Origin: XYD12-FULL-36-8 sp964391015
GTDB taxonomy: Bacteria; Bacteroidota; Ignavibacteria; Ignavibacteriales; Ignavibacteriaceae
Direction: 5' to 3'
DNA: 64,000 bases
NCBI GenBank assembly: GCA_964391015.1
Contig: CAYMKU010000008.1
Location: 1 to 64,000, forward strand
In this document: positions 43,488-53,087 of the stretch, piece after piece
Numbering within the stretch: the first letter of the stretch is position 1
Layout of the letters: each line of letters begins with the position of its first letter
Position numbers and translations under genes: made by a program
The notes under the pieces: generated by a model
The model's database searches: none
Told to the model about the DNA's origin: nothing
The model's input: the letters and a program-made list of their open reading frames with translations, nothing else

Positions 43488-43609
43488 TAACGCTATCCGG
43501 CAATGATAAGGACAGCGTCTGGGAGCCAGCCTGTGTCAAGGTGGAGAGCGAAGCTACTACCTTGATACAGGAAGGGCTGACGCTATATTTAAAAAGCCAG
43601 ATAGCGTTA
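43488..43609. other. Structured motif, copy B, upstream of ardC
   Basis: Outer stem taacgctatc (43488-43497) with gatagcgtta (43600-43609). The core (43514-43584) has stem agcgtc/gacgct, inner stem tgtca-aggt/accttgataca and the tip agcgaagct, with conserved single-stranded gggagcc, ggtggag and ggaagg shared with copy A at 36095. GCGAAGC is a known very stable single-stranded DNA mini-hairpin. The position just ahead of an antirestriction gene suits a site acting on incoming single-stranded DNA; that is inference. Confidence 0.65.
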
Positions 43610-43650
43610 GGCGGTTTTAATTTGGTAAGGTGCTATCAATCTAACTCAAC

Positions 43651-43848
43651 TCAAAACAAGCCGAATCTATCTTCAATTTCTTTGTAGAGTAGATTGCAAA
43701 TATCAGTGGCGATACGGTATCGCTTTCGGCTATGGAATTGCTCCGGGAAAGTGATAAGGATGGATTTCAGGGTTGCCATAATACGATGTCGTTCTTCAAA
43801 CTTTGCATACGCCAAGGTATTGATTTCGGAATGTTCAGAATGCGTCAT
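43651..43848 (-). CDS. Small protein following the replication-relaxation gene
   Basis: A 65-residue basic protein (MTHSEHSEINTLAYAKFEER, then RHRIMATLKSILITFPEQFH) whose ATG overlaps the stop of the upstream gene by four bases (ATGA). It is probably helical and may bind nucleic acid. No family is recognised. It ends 42 bases before the structured element upstream of ardC, which probably separates it from that operon. Confidence 0.55.
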   Translation of the reverse strand: MTHSEHSEINTLAYAKFEERHRIMATLKSILITFPEQFHSRKRYRIATDICNLLYKEIEDRFGLF

Positions 43849-44660
43849 AGAGTTTGTTTAATAGAGATTAGTTTGCCTTGCGGGGTATACCAGACTTGCT
43901 CATGGAGACGGTAAAAGTTATGAAAGGCGGTAAAGCAATAGCGTTTATCCGGCAAATGCTTACAGTAGTTGTTGATTAGATTTTTCACCAGTGCATTCAC
44001 GTTAGTAATCCGCTCGAATACGATTGGCTCATGGAATTGCTGCGGTCTGACAAAGGGATCAAACCAAATGTCGGTATAAACAAACAAAACCGTGAATTGT
44101 TCTATATTATGGGACTTATTCACGATAATCTGTTGAAACATCGTTTCATACCGTTTAATTTTTTCATTAAAAACTCTGTCAACGGTTTTCTTTCTCTCAA
44201 TCTCCACTAGTAGAAACTTTGTTAAGTCTTTTCTGTTCGTGCTTTCAATCCTAATGAGTATATCCGGCTTCACGCCATAGAAACTACTGTCATAACGGAA
44301 TGTAAATTTCTTTTCCGGAAAGTTACGAAGAAACGAAAGAGCCACGTCGAACTTCATACTTTCGTGCATGACGTTATTCGGCGACTTCTGATATTTTTTA
44401 TATTTATATTCATCGGTCCTCCCAATATATTTTGCACCTTTCTTTGTAAGGCAATAAAAAACTTCGCGAGCTTTATTCATTGGCTTGCCGATCGGTTCAA
44501 TCTTTTCGATTAATCCTTCCGTTAAGTAATCTTTAAACAATTTTCTTGCAAACAGAAGCGAACCTTTATAACTATTAGCTGTAGGTGAATATAAATTATT
44601 CAGCGTTGCCACGCCACCAATATCGAGCAAATTATTAAGCAACAATTTTCGTGTCGTCAT
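43845..44660 (-). CDS. Replication-relaxation-like protein, second copy type
   Basis: A 271-residue protein with the same architecture as the one at 34475: an N-terminal winged helix (LLNNLLDIGGVATLNNLYSP, wing KKGAKYIGR) and a C-terminal nuclease-like fold with YGVKPDILIRIE and FLLVEIERKKTVDRVFNEKIKRYE (Asp...Glu-x-Glu-x-Lys). Such proteins are found on plasmids and ICEs close to origins of transfer. It starts after an AT-rich region with several palindromes. The 43651 gene is translationally coupled to it. Exact role unknown. Confidence 0.65.
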   Translation of the reverse strand: MTTRKLLLNNLLDIGGVATLNNLYSPTANSYKGSLLFARKLFKDYLTEGLIEKIEPIGKPMNKAREVFYCLTKKGAKYIGRTDEYKYKKYQKSPNNVMHESMKFDVALSFLRNFPEKKFTFRYDSSFYGVKPDILIRIESTNRKDLTKFLLVEIERKKTVDRVFNEKIKRYETMFQQIIVNKSHNIEQFTVLFVYTDIWFDPFVRPQQFHEPIVFERITNVNALVKNLINNYCKHLPDKRYCFTAFHNFYRLHEQVWYTPQGKLISIKQTL

Positions 44661-44822
44661 AAAAAAATTTCACACACTTTTCACTATACTTATTTTATAA
44701 CTATAGCTTCACTATATAAAAGAGAAGGACTACTTAGTATACTAAGCAGTCCTACTTCAAATTGCTTGAAATAAATTTTCTTACTAATTCATAACACTAT
44801 TATTTATTAAACTATTTTATTA

Positions 44823-44963
44823 TGTGGCTATTCGTCCCAAAGGGCAGCAAACTCATTTTATATCGTCCGAGAATATATTGAATATATTATAGTGAGGCGG
44901 TTAAAATGAGTTTGCTGTCCTTCGCAAACCTTCAGTGTTTTGGGGAGGACGTAATAGCCACAC
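44823..44963. other. Long hairpin element
   Basis: Outer arms tgtggctattcgtcc (44823-44837) and ggacgtaatagccaca (44948-44963) match over 15 bases with one bulge; an inner pair, ggcagcaaactcatttta (44843-44860) and ttaaaatgagtttgctgtcc, matches over about 19 bases. AT-rich loops fill the centre. It lies upstream of the replication-relaxation gene start. It encodes no protein. Candidate origin-type or regulatory site. Other parts of the 44661-45197 gap show nothing besides AT-rich spacer. Confidence 0.65.
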
Positions 44964-45197
44964 TATAGTATTTGACTACTTAATTAAAGTGATTATAAAG
45001 TGAAATTCATACTTATTTCGAAAGTAGAAATGGACGTAATCGTCAATAATGATAAGTATATTCAATGTTATTTTATATTTTATTGGGTATAATTTCTGAA
45101 ATTGCAAAAATTGGGTTTTCACATAAGTGCTTGACAAATATGATTGTTACCGCTATAAAGTAAACTATTACCTTAACAATTTAAAAAGGAGATAAAA

Positions 45198-45797
45198 ATG
45201 TCAAGTATATTAACAGTGTACAGAACCTTAGAAATTTTTTTCATTCTAGTAGCAGGAATTTCATTCGTAGTGATAATTTATGATGTATTTGGAGAACGTG
45301 ATGCAATTTTGTGTGGAATTGCATATGCTACCGGTGCGATCACTCTAATCTATTATATTTTTTCGGTACCACCAAAGTTAACGAAATTGGAGAGGTTCAA
45401 AAAATTTTATGGATTTCATCCTAGACTTCTCTCGGAAAAAACATTTCAAATTCAAATATTAGCAAAATTACTATTCCTTGTTGATGATCTTTTCAAAATA
45501 CAGCAAGGAATTACTTCTCATCAAACAGGATGGCGACAAACACTTGAAAATCTTATGGAGGGTGACAAATTGACAAAACGGGAAAGTAAGCAAATGGAGT
45601 ATGAAACAACCTTAGGAGAATACATGTCTCACATGGAATTACTAAATCATTATCAACCTGAATTTGCTAAAATGATTCCACACTGGACCCAGTTACGTTC
45701 TTTCGTAAAATCGTCATTTGAAACGAAACAATATCAGTCAAATAATTCAAACACAGATTATTCATTTCTACTTCTATTAAATCAAAAAATTAAATGA
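45198..45797 (+). CDS. Membrane protein with cytosolic helical domain
   Basis: A 199-residue protein with a good ribosome-binding site (aaaaggagat) nine bases upstream. Two transmembrane segments (about residues 8-27 and 36-56) are followed by a soluble helical domain (for example FQIQILAKLLFLVDDLFKIQQ and KQMEYETTLGEYMSHMELLN). The two-TM plus soluble domain form is common among bacterial immune effectors and their partners, but no family is recognised. The following zinc-ribbon/TM gene starts nine bases after its stop, so they probably act together. Confidence 0.55.
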   Translation: MSSILTVYRTLEIFFILVAGISFVVIIYDVFGERDAILCGIAYATGAITLIYYIFSVPPKLTKLERFKKFYGFHPRLLSEKTFQIQILAKLLFLVDDLFKIQQGITSHQTGWRQTLENLMEGDKLTKRESKQMEYETTLGEYMSHMELLNHYQPEFAKMIPHWTQLRSFVKSSFETKQYQSNNSNTDYSFLLLLNQKIK

Positions 45798-45806
45798 AAA
45801 CCAAAA

Positions 45807-45998
45807 ATGAAATATATTCGTTTTACATGCGAGGAGTGTGGAATAACTATTAATAAAAGTTATTATAAAGGTAACATGGATTGTCCCCGAGGACATGGAA
45901 TAATGAGAAAACGAATGTGGAGTGAATTTTCTTTTTATCTGATTCCACTTTTTTTTCTGTACTTTATGATATTCCTATTAATCATCTTTAAAAAATAA
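45807..45998 (+). CDS. Small zinc-ribbon membrane protein
   Basis: A 63-residue protein: an N-terminal zinc ribbon (FTCEECGITI...MDCPRGHGIM, with Cys pairs and His) and a single C-terminal transmembrane segment (residues 42-60). It follows the 45198 gene by nine bases and probably forms an operon with it. It ends at a terminator shared with the convergent coiled-coil gene. Function unknown. Confidence 0.55.
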   Translation: MKYIRFTCEECGITINKSYYKGNMDCPRGHGIMRKRMWSEFSFYLIPLFFLYFMIFLLIIFKK

Positions 45999-46011
45999 TT
46001 ATTAAACCTCC

Positions 46012-46043
46012 AAAAGCCGATTATAAATTTCTATCGGCTTTTT
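46012..46043. terminator. Bidirectional terminator between convergent genes
   Basis: Stem aaaagccgat / atcggctttt with flanking A and T runs on both sides, between the 45807 gene and the 46021 gene, whose last codons lie in the loop and right arm. Confidence 0.8.
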
Positions 46044-46605
46044 TAAATTCGAATAATGTAATCCCTTCATTGTTTAATTCTTCTTTTAATTCTTCTAATG
46101 CTTGAGTTATTCCAGTTACGTGATCTTGGTATTCCTGCAGCATGATTGAGTTTTCATTTAATTCTATTTGCTTTCGTTTCAAGTTTTCTTCACCACTTTT
46201 TTCTTTATCTGTATCACTAACAACCCCTCTTAAATTACTTTGCAAGGTATCAATTTCTTTATTAAGCCGTTCATTCTTGTTTTTCATTTTTCCAATTTCC
46301 AGAACAAATTTATACTTTTGTTTTCTGAGATCACGATATTCATTAATCAATATGCTCACATTAAATTCCTTTTCTTTTACAATAACGCTTGTAGTTTCAG
46401 ATAACAGTTTATTCCATATGCTTTCCTTCTTAAACTCCGCGTACGATAAAATAATGAGAATTGCCATAAAGCAAAACATAATAAAAGCAAGTGATAAGAA
46501 AAAAGTATTTTCACCAATTGTGTTCCCACTTCTCAAATACACAAAAATGATTGAAGCAATAGTAACCATTGTTACTAGCAGTAGAATGATTTTTAAAAGT
46601 TTCAT
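46021..46605 (-). CDS. Membrane-anchored coiled-coil protein
   Basis: A 194-residue protein: two adjacent hydrophobic segments (about residues 5-24 and 33-55) and then a long coiled coil from residue 75 to 185 (YKFVLEIGKMKNKNERLNKE, DTLQSNLRGVVSDTDKEK, EYQDHVTGITQALEELKEEL). It follows the large membrane/NAD-binding protein gene by 15 bases on the same strand, so the two form an operon. It is likely to be a scaffold or sensor partner in the membrane. No family is recognised. Confidence 0.6.
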   Translation of the reverse strand: MKLLKIILLLVTMVTIASIIFVYLRSGNTIGENTFFLSLAFIMFCFMAILIILSYAEFKKESIWNKLLSETTSVIVKEKEFNVSILINEYRDLRKQKYKFVLEIGKMKNKNERLNKEIDTLQSNLRGVVSDTDKEKSGEENLKRKQIELNENSIMLQEYQDHVTGITQALEELKEELNNEGITLFEFKKADRNL

Positions 46606-46620
46606 TTTTATAAGTTTATT

Positions 46621-49600
46621 TTATAGATCATCAATTACAAAAATCATGTTTTGGAATTTGTGTTCAATTGAACCTTCAATAGCCTCGACTTTGGCGTTTT
46701 CGACAATGTCTTCTCGTATTAAAATGATTTCATAAGATTGTGGCAAGATCTGTGAATCGCGATACAATGTCCATTCATCATCAATTTTAAAATCATAATC
46801 ATACGGCATATTACTGATAGAAGTATTTGAGGTTAAATTTTTCCTGCGAAGTACCTTAAATTCATTAACCGGATTCCCAATATCGCATTTTGAATTTACT
46901 TTCTTATAGAAGGAAATTTCAGAAATTCCTTCTACACCTTCCAAATATGTGCCTTCTAAAAATATTTTTTCTATTACAAAAAACACATAATTTCCATTCA
47001 ACGTCATTAAGTGATCCTTCAAGTCAAATAAATAATTACTCCATTCTAAATTTTCTTCAATAAATCGGGACGCCAAATTCAATTTTATAGCTCTGATGTT
47101 TTTGCTAATATTTGAATTACTCTTACATTTCTTTACTAGCTTTATATAAAAACTATCTTGGGCAATCGTTCCCATCAAATCTTGAAAACCTTGTAATTCA
47201 AACGATGGTCTATTGTTTGAAAACAATATTTCAGGAATGTATTCAGAGTCATACGGGATTTGTTCGTTGTCCATGATGTTTCCCAGCATCAAAGTTGCCA
47301 TTAGCCCTGCATATGAACCTGGAGTTTCCTCTCCCTCTGACCAAACACAAAAATTAGCAATATTAAATAACATTAATAAATCAGTAGAGCTTAAATCCTG
47401 AACTTTTTTGTCTAAAAACATCGAAGGAATTAGTTTCTGAGTGGACACGTATAACCTTTTTCTTGAACTATAAATATCATAATGAATTTCGGCATGTTTT
47501 AATATCGAGGAGATTGGATAATGTGAGAACATTCCAGAATCAAATTCACGATTAATTAATCTTTCTTCTGACCAAGTACTTCCTATTAATTCAAGATTTT
47601 TCAAAATGATCTCATCAATTTTTGTTCGGTACCGTTCTTCACAATTTACAAAACAGTATCTAATTACATCATCAAAATCTGATTTAGAATCTATTTCCCC
47701 TATCTTTGCAGTTCCTTTAAAAATGAATGTATCTCTATAAATATTCATTTCAGTTGAATAGTAATAAATAAAATCCGGTACCTTATTTTTGAACTGATTG
47801 AATATGAGTTGTAGCCCACATAATTTACATACCAAATATGCAAGGGCACCTGGCTTTTGTATCACTGAAAATATCAATTCGGCAATTGGATCATCGATTT
47901 GTTCTTCCAAATATCTGTTTACATAAATCGATCTTAACATGCTTGCAAGTTGATTGGAACTAATATAATCTTTGCTAATTTGTGATTCCTTTGTAAGTTG
48001 TGTAGGGAAACCAATCTTTTCAGTTCTTTTTGCATTAAACGCAAAATATTTCTTGAAAAGTGAATCTAAAAAAAATTTATCAGAAGCTAAAGAATATACA
48101 ACAATATGTGGTGGTTTGATTCGGTTGTTTGAGCTATTTGAAATTATCTCACTTGAGTTGGCAGCTTCCGTAAACATTTTTACAGCATCTAAAGTATTGT
48201 CATTCATTAATACTATTAAGCCTATTTTGAATTCTTTAAAAATATCAAGATAACTATCAAAATTTGTTATATCGTTTATAAATGTTAAAATTTTTAATTG
48301 GGATTCGGTACTCTCTATTTTCAGCTTCTCAAAATATTTTACGTTAACTTTTGTATTTCTATCTCTAATAGGATAAAAATTCCATGTTCGGTTTTTAACC
48401 TCTTCTTTTATTTTATTATCCGATGTAAGAATCATAACTTTCTTTTCAAGTAATTCATTAATTTCTGTGTTCGTCATACCAAGAGTAAATTTTAATGTCA
48501 TCCATAGAGATTGTATTATATAGAAAACATAACTTCCATTTGCAGCTATTAATATCTTATCGTTCCCACCTCTTACAATTGCCTTTTTTAGATCGCTTAC
48601 TAAATAATTCTCACTTTCTTTAAGATTCAATTTTTTTAAGATTTTGTCTCTTAAATCAACCGCATTAATAGATTTATTCTTTAAGGTATATATATTATTG
48701 CTAATATTTGTAAACCCCCAACAAAAAATTATTTGAGAAATAACAATACCTTCTACTTGTTGTGTATCAAGTGTATAAACCGCCCGGTCATAAGTTGTGG
48801 ATGTTAAAAACTCGAATGCCGTTGCACTGTTTACTGATAGTATTAATTTTTGTTTAGGAAATGATGAAGATAATTGTAAAGATAAATTTGAATCTGGAGT
48901 TGTATTAACTATAACTTGTGAATTTTCACACCGGGCAAAAGCTAAAATTGAATTTTTCCTCGCGTCTCCTTTAATACATAAAAGCCCGATATTTAAATTG
49001 TGATTATCTGCGATATTAAAGATTCCAATTGTCTTATCTTCTGAGATACTATACGCTGAAGAAAATCTATAATCATTTTTTTCAATAATGATAATACGTC
49101 TTGAAATTAGTTGCAATTCTAACTCTTTATTAATGATTAAATCATAATCAGAAATATCATCCACTACTTTATTTATATGTTTGTCTTTATTTGGACAAAT
49201 CGTTTCAACACAATATCCCTCCGGATGAATATCAAAAAAGCAGTTTTCAATTAGTTGACTTCCCAAAGTCCCTATCCCGATAACAACTATATGGTCATAA
49301 ATACTTGGCAGTATCGCATTTCCAAGTCTATGAGAAGTAAATTTGAAATAGGTATTATTTAAAATTCTTATCTTTATAAAAAAAGGAGCAACAATTGCAG
49401 TAAGTGACGCGAACCAAAAACTATAAAATGCCACACTGTATATAAAATGTCTGTCTGATATATCTCCCTTGCCTCTTAGAATAAAGCTGGAGATTGTCAA
49501 GGTTGTAAATAAAACAGCACTAAGGAGAATAAGTGGATTTTCAAGAATTAAAGATTTTAAAAAATTGTACCAGTAAATGTAAATTTCACTTTTGTTAATT

Positions 49601-50256
49601 TCCTTTTTCGTTCTTCTTTCAAGTCTTGATTTTAAGCTATGGAAAGTCAATGAAAAAATGCCAATAGTGAAAAAAAGAAAAACACTGAGTATAAACTGAT
49701 TTACAATATAGGTTGTGTAGATTGAGCTCTTATTCGAACTCATATTTTCTGATAAGTGTTTAGGAATTAGTAAAATGGTGTCATTAAAATAAATTTCACC
49801 ATTTGAATCATTTTGAACTTCAATTGTAAACTTGTTTGTGGTTTGTTTGTGTATATCAGGTTTATAAAACTGGTAAACTCCTGCATAAATCAGTATCATT
49901 ACTCCAATCAAGAAGGATATTATTATTATTAATCGGACCTGATTATCACTAAAAAACTTTAATCTCTTGTCCTCATCTTCAACATGATATTTAGGTAATA
50001 CTTTAGAAACTACCAAATAGTAAAGAATTAGAACAATTAATGTTGCAAAATTAAAAATCAAGCACTCTGTAATGATTGCATAATAATTTTCTTCAGTTGC
50101 CTTTATTAATTCACCATAAGGCAGCGCGAAAAGCAACGCTATTATAAGAGTCAGGATAATTAAGTAACCTCTTCTTATTTTGTTGGAGTGGATCTGGATT
50201 TTTATTTTTCTGATACTCCTAAATCTTTCTATGTTATAATATCTATAATTTGTCAT
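46621..50256 (-). CDS. Large channel-like membrane protein with TrkA-type NAD-binding domain
   Basis: A 1211-residue protein. The first 300 residues hold about six transmembrane segments, two pairs in the first half being followed by a wide extracytoplasmic loop. At about residue 320 a Rossmann motif, YDHIVVIGIGTLGSQLIENC, marks a TrkA-N/RCK-type NAD-binding domain; a second Rossmann-like unit may lie near residue 560 (KILIAANGSYVFY) and a third near 650. The C-terminal 550 residues are unrecognised. The layout, a membrane domain followed by tandem RCK-like domains, is that of regulated cation channels (Castor/BK-like), but the membrane part lacks a selectivity filter I can recognise. Possibly a nucleotide-gated defence effector; inference. 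Confidence 0.55.
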   Translation of the reverse strand: MTNYRYYNIERFRSIRKIKIQIHSNKIRRGYLIILTLIIALLFALPYGELIKATEENYYAIITECLIFNFATLIVLILYYLVVSKVLPKYHVEDEDKRLKFFSDNQVRLIIIISFLIGVMILIYAGVYQFYKPDIHKQTTNKFTIEVQNDSNGEIYFNDTILLIPKHLSENMSSNKSSIYTTYIVNQFILSVFLFFTIGIFSLTFHSLKSRLERRTKKEINKSEIYIYWYNFLKSLILENPLILLSAVLFTTLTISSFILRGKGDISDRHFIYSVAFYSFWFASLTAIVAPFFIKIRILNNTYFKFTSHRLGNAILPSIYDHIVVIGIGTLGSQLIENCFFDIHPEGYCVETICPNKDKHINKVVDDISDYDLIINKELELQLISRRIIIIEKNDYRFSSAYSISEDKTIGIFNIADNHNLNIGLLCIKGDARKNSILAFARCENSQVIVNTTPDSNLSLQLSSSFPKQKLILSVNSATAFEFLTSTTYDRAVYTLDTQQVEGIVISQIIFCWGFTNISNNIYTLKNKSINAVDLRDKILKKLNLKESENYLVSDLKKAIVRGGNDKILIAANGSYVFYIIQSLWMTLKFTLGMTNTEINELLEKKVMILTSDNKIKEEVKNRTWNFYPIRDRNTKVNVKYFEKLKIESTESQLKILTFINDITNFDSYLDIFKEFKIGLIVLMNDNTLDAVKMFTEAANSSEIISNSSNNRIKPPHIVVYSLASDKFFLDSLFKKYFAFNAKRTEKIGFPTQLTKESQISKDYISSNQLASMLRSIYVNRYLEEQIDDPIAELIFSVIQKPGALAYLVCKLCGLQLIFNQFKNKVPDFIYYYSTEMNIYRDTFIFKGTAKIGEIDSKSDFDDVIRYCFVNCEERYRTKIDEIILKNLELIGSTWSEERLINREFDSGMFSHYPISSILKHAEIHYDIYSSRKRLYVSTQKLIPSMFLDKKVQDLSSTDLLMLFNIANFCVWSEGEETPGSYAGLMATLMLGNIMDNEQIPYDSEYIPEILFSNNRPSFELQGFQDLMGTIAQDSFYIKLVKKCKSNSNISKNIRAIKLNLASRFIEENLEWSNYLFDLKDHLMTLNGNYVFFVIEKIFLEGTYLEGVEGISEISFYKKVNSKCDIGNPVNEFKVLRRKNLTSNTSISNMPYDYDFKIDDEWTLYRDSQILPQSYEIILIREDIVENAKVEAIEGSIEHKFQNMIFVIDDL

Positions 50257-50347
50257 TCAAAAAGTTAAATTTTTAACAACGTAATACAATTAATTGAGAG
50301 CATTCACAAAACATTTAGATTGCTAACGAGTTTACAAACTATTCTAA

Positions 50348-50388
50348 AAAAGCCACACAATATGACCAAATTGATTGCGTGGCTTTGA
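50348..50388 (-). terminator. Terminator after the M6-like protease gene
   Basis: Stem agccacacaat / attgcgtggct with one mismatch. Read on the minus strand the stem is followed by TTTTTT, about 30 bases beyond the stop codon at 50419. Confidence 0.8.
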
Positions 50389-50418
50389 GTAAGTTTAAAT
50401 CCATCTATTAAATTTTCG

Positions 50419-52904
50419 TTATTTAATTAATATCATTTTCCTAATTGATTCAAAGTTACCTGCTTTGATTTTATAATAGTAAATCCCGCTTGCAAAATTT
50501 GAACCGTTGAATGAAATAATGTACCTTCCTGCAGCTTTAAGTTCATTCACTAACGTTGTAACCTCTTTCCCTAAAACATCATAAATCTTTATTGAAACAA
50601 AATTATCAAAAGGTAAATCATACTGAATGTTTGTTACAGGATTAAAAGGATTTGGATAATTTTGTCTCAAAGCAAACTCATCCGGAATATTTGTGTTTTC
50701 GGATGAAAATATTCTGGCTTCTTCTTCTCCTCCTGAGTGACTGTATCTACTCCATCCCTGAGTATTTGCAAAGTCGGATAAAACCGACACGTCATCGTAT
50801 TTATCAACTGCCTGTACCCTGTATCTGACAGGATATGGAATCCAGGATTCTCCGAAAACAGGAGGCTGTGTACATATGGAATTTACGGTATCTGTAAATT
50901 CTGGTAATGCACCTATCAAAACATCCTTTGTAGCAATATAGACGTATTGATTTTGTGAATTCACTAATGCATCAGGAGGAACCTCGCTCAAGCTTCCAGT
51001 CAAGCTTCTGTATACTTTATATCTTTTGATAGTGTCCCCCTCAACTATTCTTTTCATGTCCGGTTCCAGGTTATGATTCCAGCCAATTTTTACTCTTTTA
51101 TAACCCCCGGAAACCGGTAAGGAATCACAGGGCAGAACTCTCAATCCCATGGGTCGAGAAGGGGGAGTAAGGTGTAGAGCAGAATCTACAGATATTGGTT
51201 CGCCTACTCCAGCTTTATAAACTTTCAAATATGCTACATCCCCCGGACCGCTCCCGGAATAAGTATAATACCAGATAAAAATTCCTGAGTATTGATTTCC
51301 CCAAGTATTTGTATTTGGTGAAGAATATGGAGAAAATACTTCATTATAACCGGGCTTCCAGGCATCTTCCCGGTCTCCTCCGATATCAAACCTGGTGTAA
51401 ATTTCTTCGTCATTTGTAAAGAGTCTGTCAGTTCCTATATTGCAACTATTTGATGGTTTATCACCTACACCCCACCATTTAACATCGTAAGTATTGTTTC
51501 GATAATTTCTGAAACTGATTCCATCCCCTTTCCCATTTGAATTCCCAAGTGTTGAAGGATCGTTATCATATACAACACCTGATTTAATATAGTAAGGCCA
51601 GTCGGTTGCCCCGGAAATAAAACAATCGTGAATAACCTGCTGTGCAGACTGCCCAGCATACTCCCATTCAAATAAACCATCTGCACACTCCATGTCCTGT
51701 TGAGAAATGTTACTTCCAGGATAGCTTAGTCCATTTGGAACATGATAAATGTATAATCCTTTTCCATTCTCGGATTCATCTCCAAACATACTTATTTGTG
51801 CAGTATCTCCGCCCATAACTCTATCCCATTTCGAATATTTATTCCTACTTGCAAGCAGAAAATATTCATTTCCTGAAATTGGAACTTTCAATAAATTTCC
51901 ATTTCCAGTTGTCCGAGAGGAATAGTCTCCAAGATAATTAATAGTATTAAAATTAACAGATGTAGGAGACATATAACCATTCAATATCATATCAGAAGGG
52001 CTGTAAAATCCATCAAAGCCAAACCCATAAGATACACTACTGTAAGTTGAATGACCAAGTGAAAATAAGTAGTGTCCGTATTCATGGGCTAGCGTTGTTA
52101 TATATTGTGATAATTGGGCTCTAAATGAAACGGTCAGACCTGATCCAATACTTCCATAACCATAATTGACTTTAATACTATGTGCTGTATCAACCGTATA
52201 TTCTACACTTTGATGATTTAAAGCTAAATATGCATATCCGGCATAGTTAGGGAGTCCTCCGGTATTTCTTGATTTGTGAACCTTAAATATCATATCAACT
52301 ACACTATCAGCCTGACCAGCGTTTGTGAAATAAAATTGGGATCCAACTTTTTTCCATCTGTCATATGGTCTCCAGTCAGTAACACCTTGTGAATTAAGAT
52401 TCATCCATATCTCTTTATTGATTTCTAACTCTGCATTTGATCCAAAGGCAGCATAGTAACTTGCCTCTTGAGAAAGTACTACTGAAAATGCTCCATATGG
52501 ACTTACAACATGAAGCTTTCCTCTGCTCTTCTCTAAAAAATAGTCGCTTAATATTTCATTATCTCATCATAGGAATTCCACCATTCAGAGGACGTTTGTT
52601 TTTCATCCGCAATTAAATCATCCAGATATACAGGTGCACTATTTGTATCCCATGTGTGACGCGGATCGGATGCTTCATTCTTAAATTGAACGAATACTAC
52701 CAAAACAGGAAATATAGCATCACTAACTAATGCTGATCCATTTAAACTATCTGTTCTATTTGGTTTACTGTACCCTTCGAAAGGTGAGGAAACTGATTCA
52801 CTTCCCGCGGGAGTAGTCCCGCAATCGAAATTTGTAAACTGTGCATGAATAATGTTTGAAAAAAATACTATGCATATTAATATAATTGATTTATATGTTT
52901 TCAT
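50419..52904 (-). pseudogene. Secreted M6-like metalloprotease with T9SS domain, frameshifted
   Basis: The N-terminal frame (52548-52904) has a signal peptide (MKTYKSIILICIVFFSNIIHA) and ends ...SYDEIMKY. Adding one T in the short run at about 52551 continues as LSDYFLEKSRGKLHVVSPYG into the frame from 52404 that runs to 50419. The joined protein of about 827 residues has the zinc site HEYGHYLFSLGH (HExxH with a third His), an M6/immune-inhibitor-A-like layout, fibronectin-like segments and a C-terminal T9SS domain (RQNYPNPFNPVTNIQYDL). It is either recently broken or an assembly error. Expected to be secreted and to degrade proteins. Confidence 0.7.
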
Positions 52905-52970
52905 AAAAAAAATTTCTCCTTAAATTTAAGATTTTAAAAATAGTTTTAAATTATTATTATGAATACAAAC

Positions 52971-53048
52971 GGGCGGAGTTATCCTCTTAAAAAAGGAAAG
53001 TTTATTTTTATCGTTTGCCTCGATCAAAGTAAAATGTAACTGCCGCCC
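52971..53048. other. Hairpin element upstream of the protease gene
   Basis: gggcggagtta (52971-52981) pairs with taactgccgccc (53037-53048) with one bulge; the loop of about 55 bases is AT-rich with a small internal stem. On the + strand it is followed by TTTTTT. It lies between the propeller gene at 53088 and the protease gene start. Terminator, attenuator or small RNA; not assignable. Confidence 0.5.
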
Positions 53049-53087
53049 TTTTTTATTAGGGAGCTCGAATTTTTGAGTAAGTCAATT

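Noticed and set aside
43444..43539. N-terminal extension of the ArdC protein
   Set aside because: The 32 extra codons are translated from the structured motif and do not resemble the ArdC N-terminus, which begins cleanly at 43443.
35310..43609. Integron attC sites (GTTAGAC/GTTAGGC near palindrome ends)
   Set aside because: The GTTRRRY/RYYYAAC order is inverted at 35310 and only partly matched at 43488, there is no integron-type integrase with its extra domain, and no cassette array.
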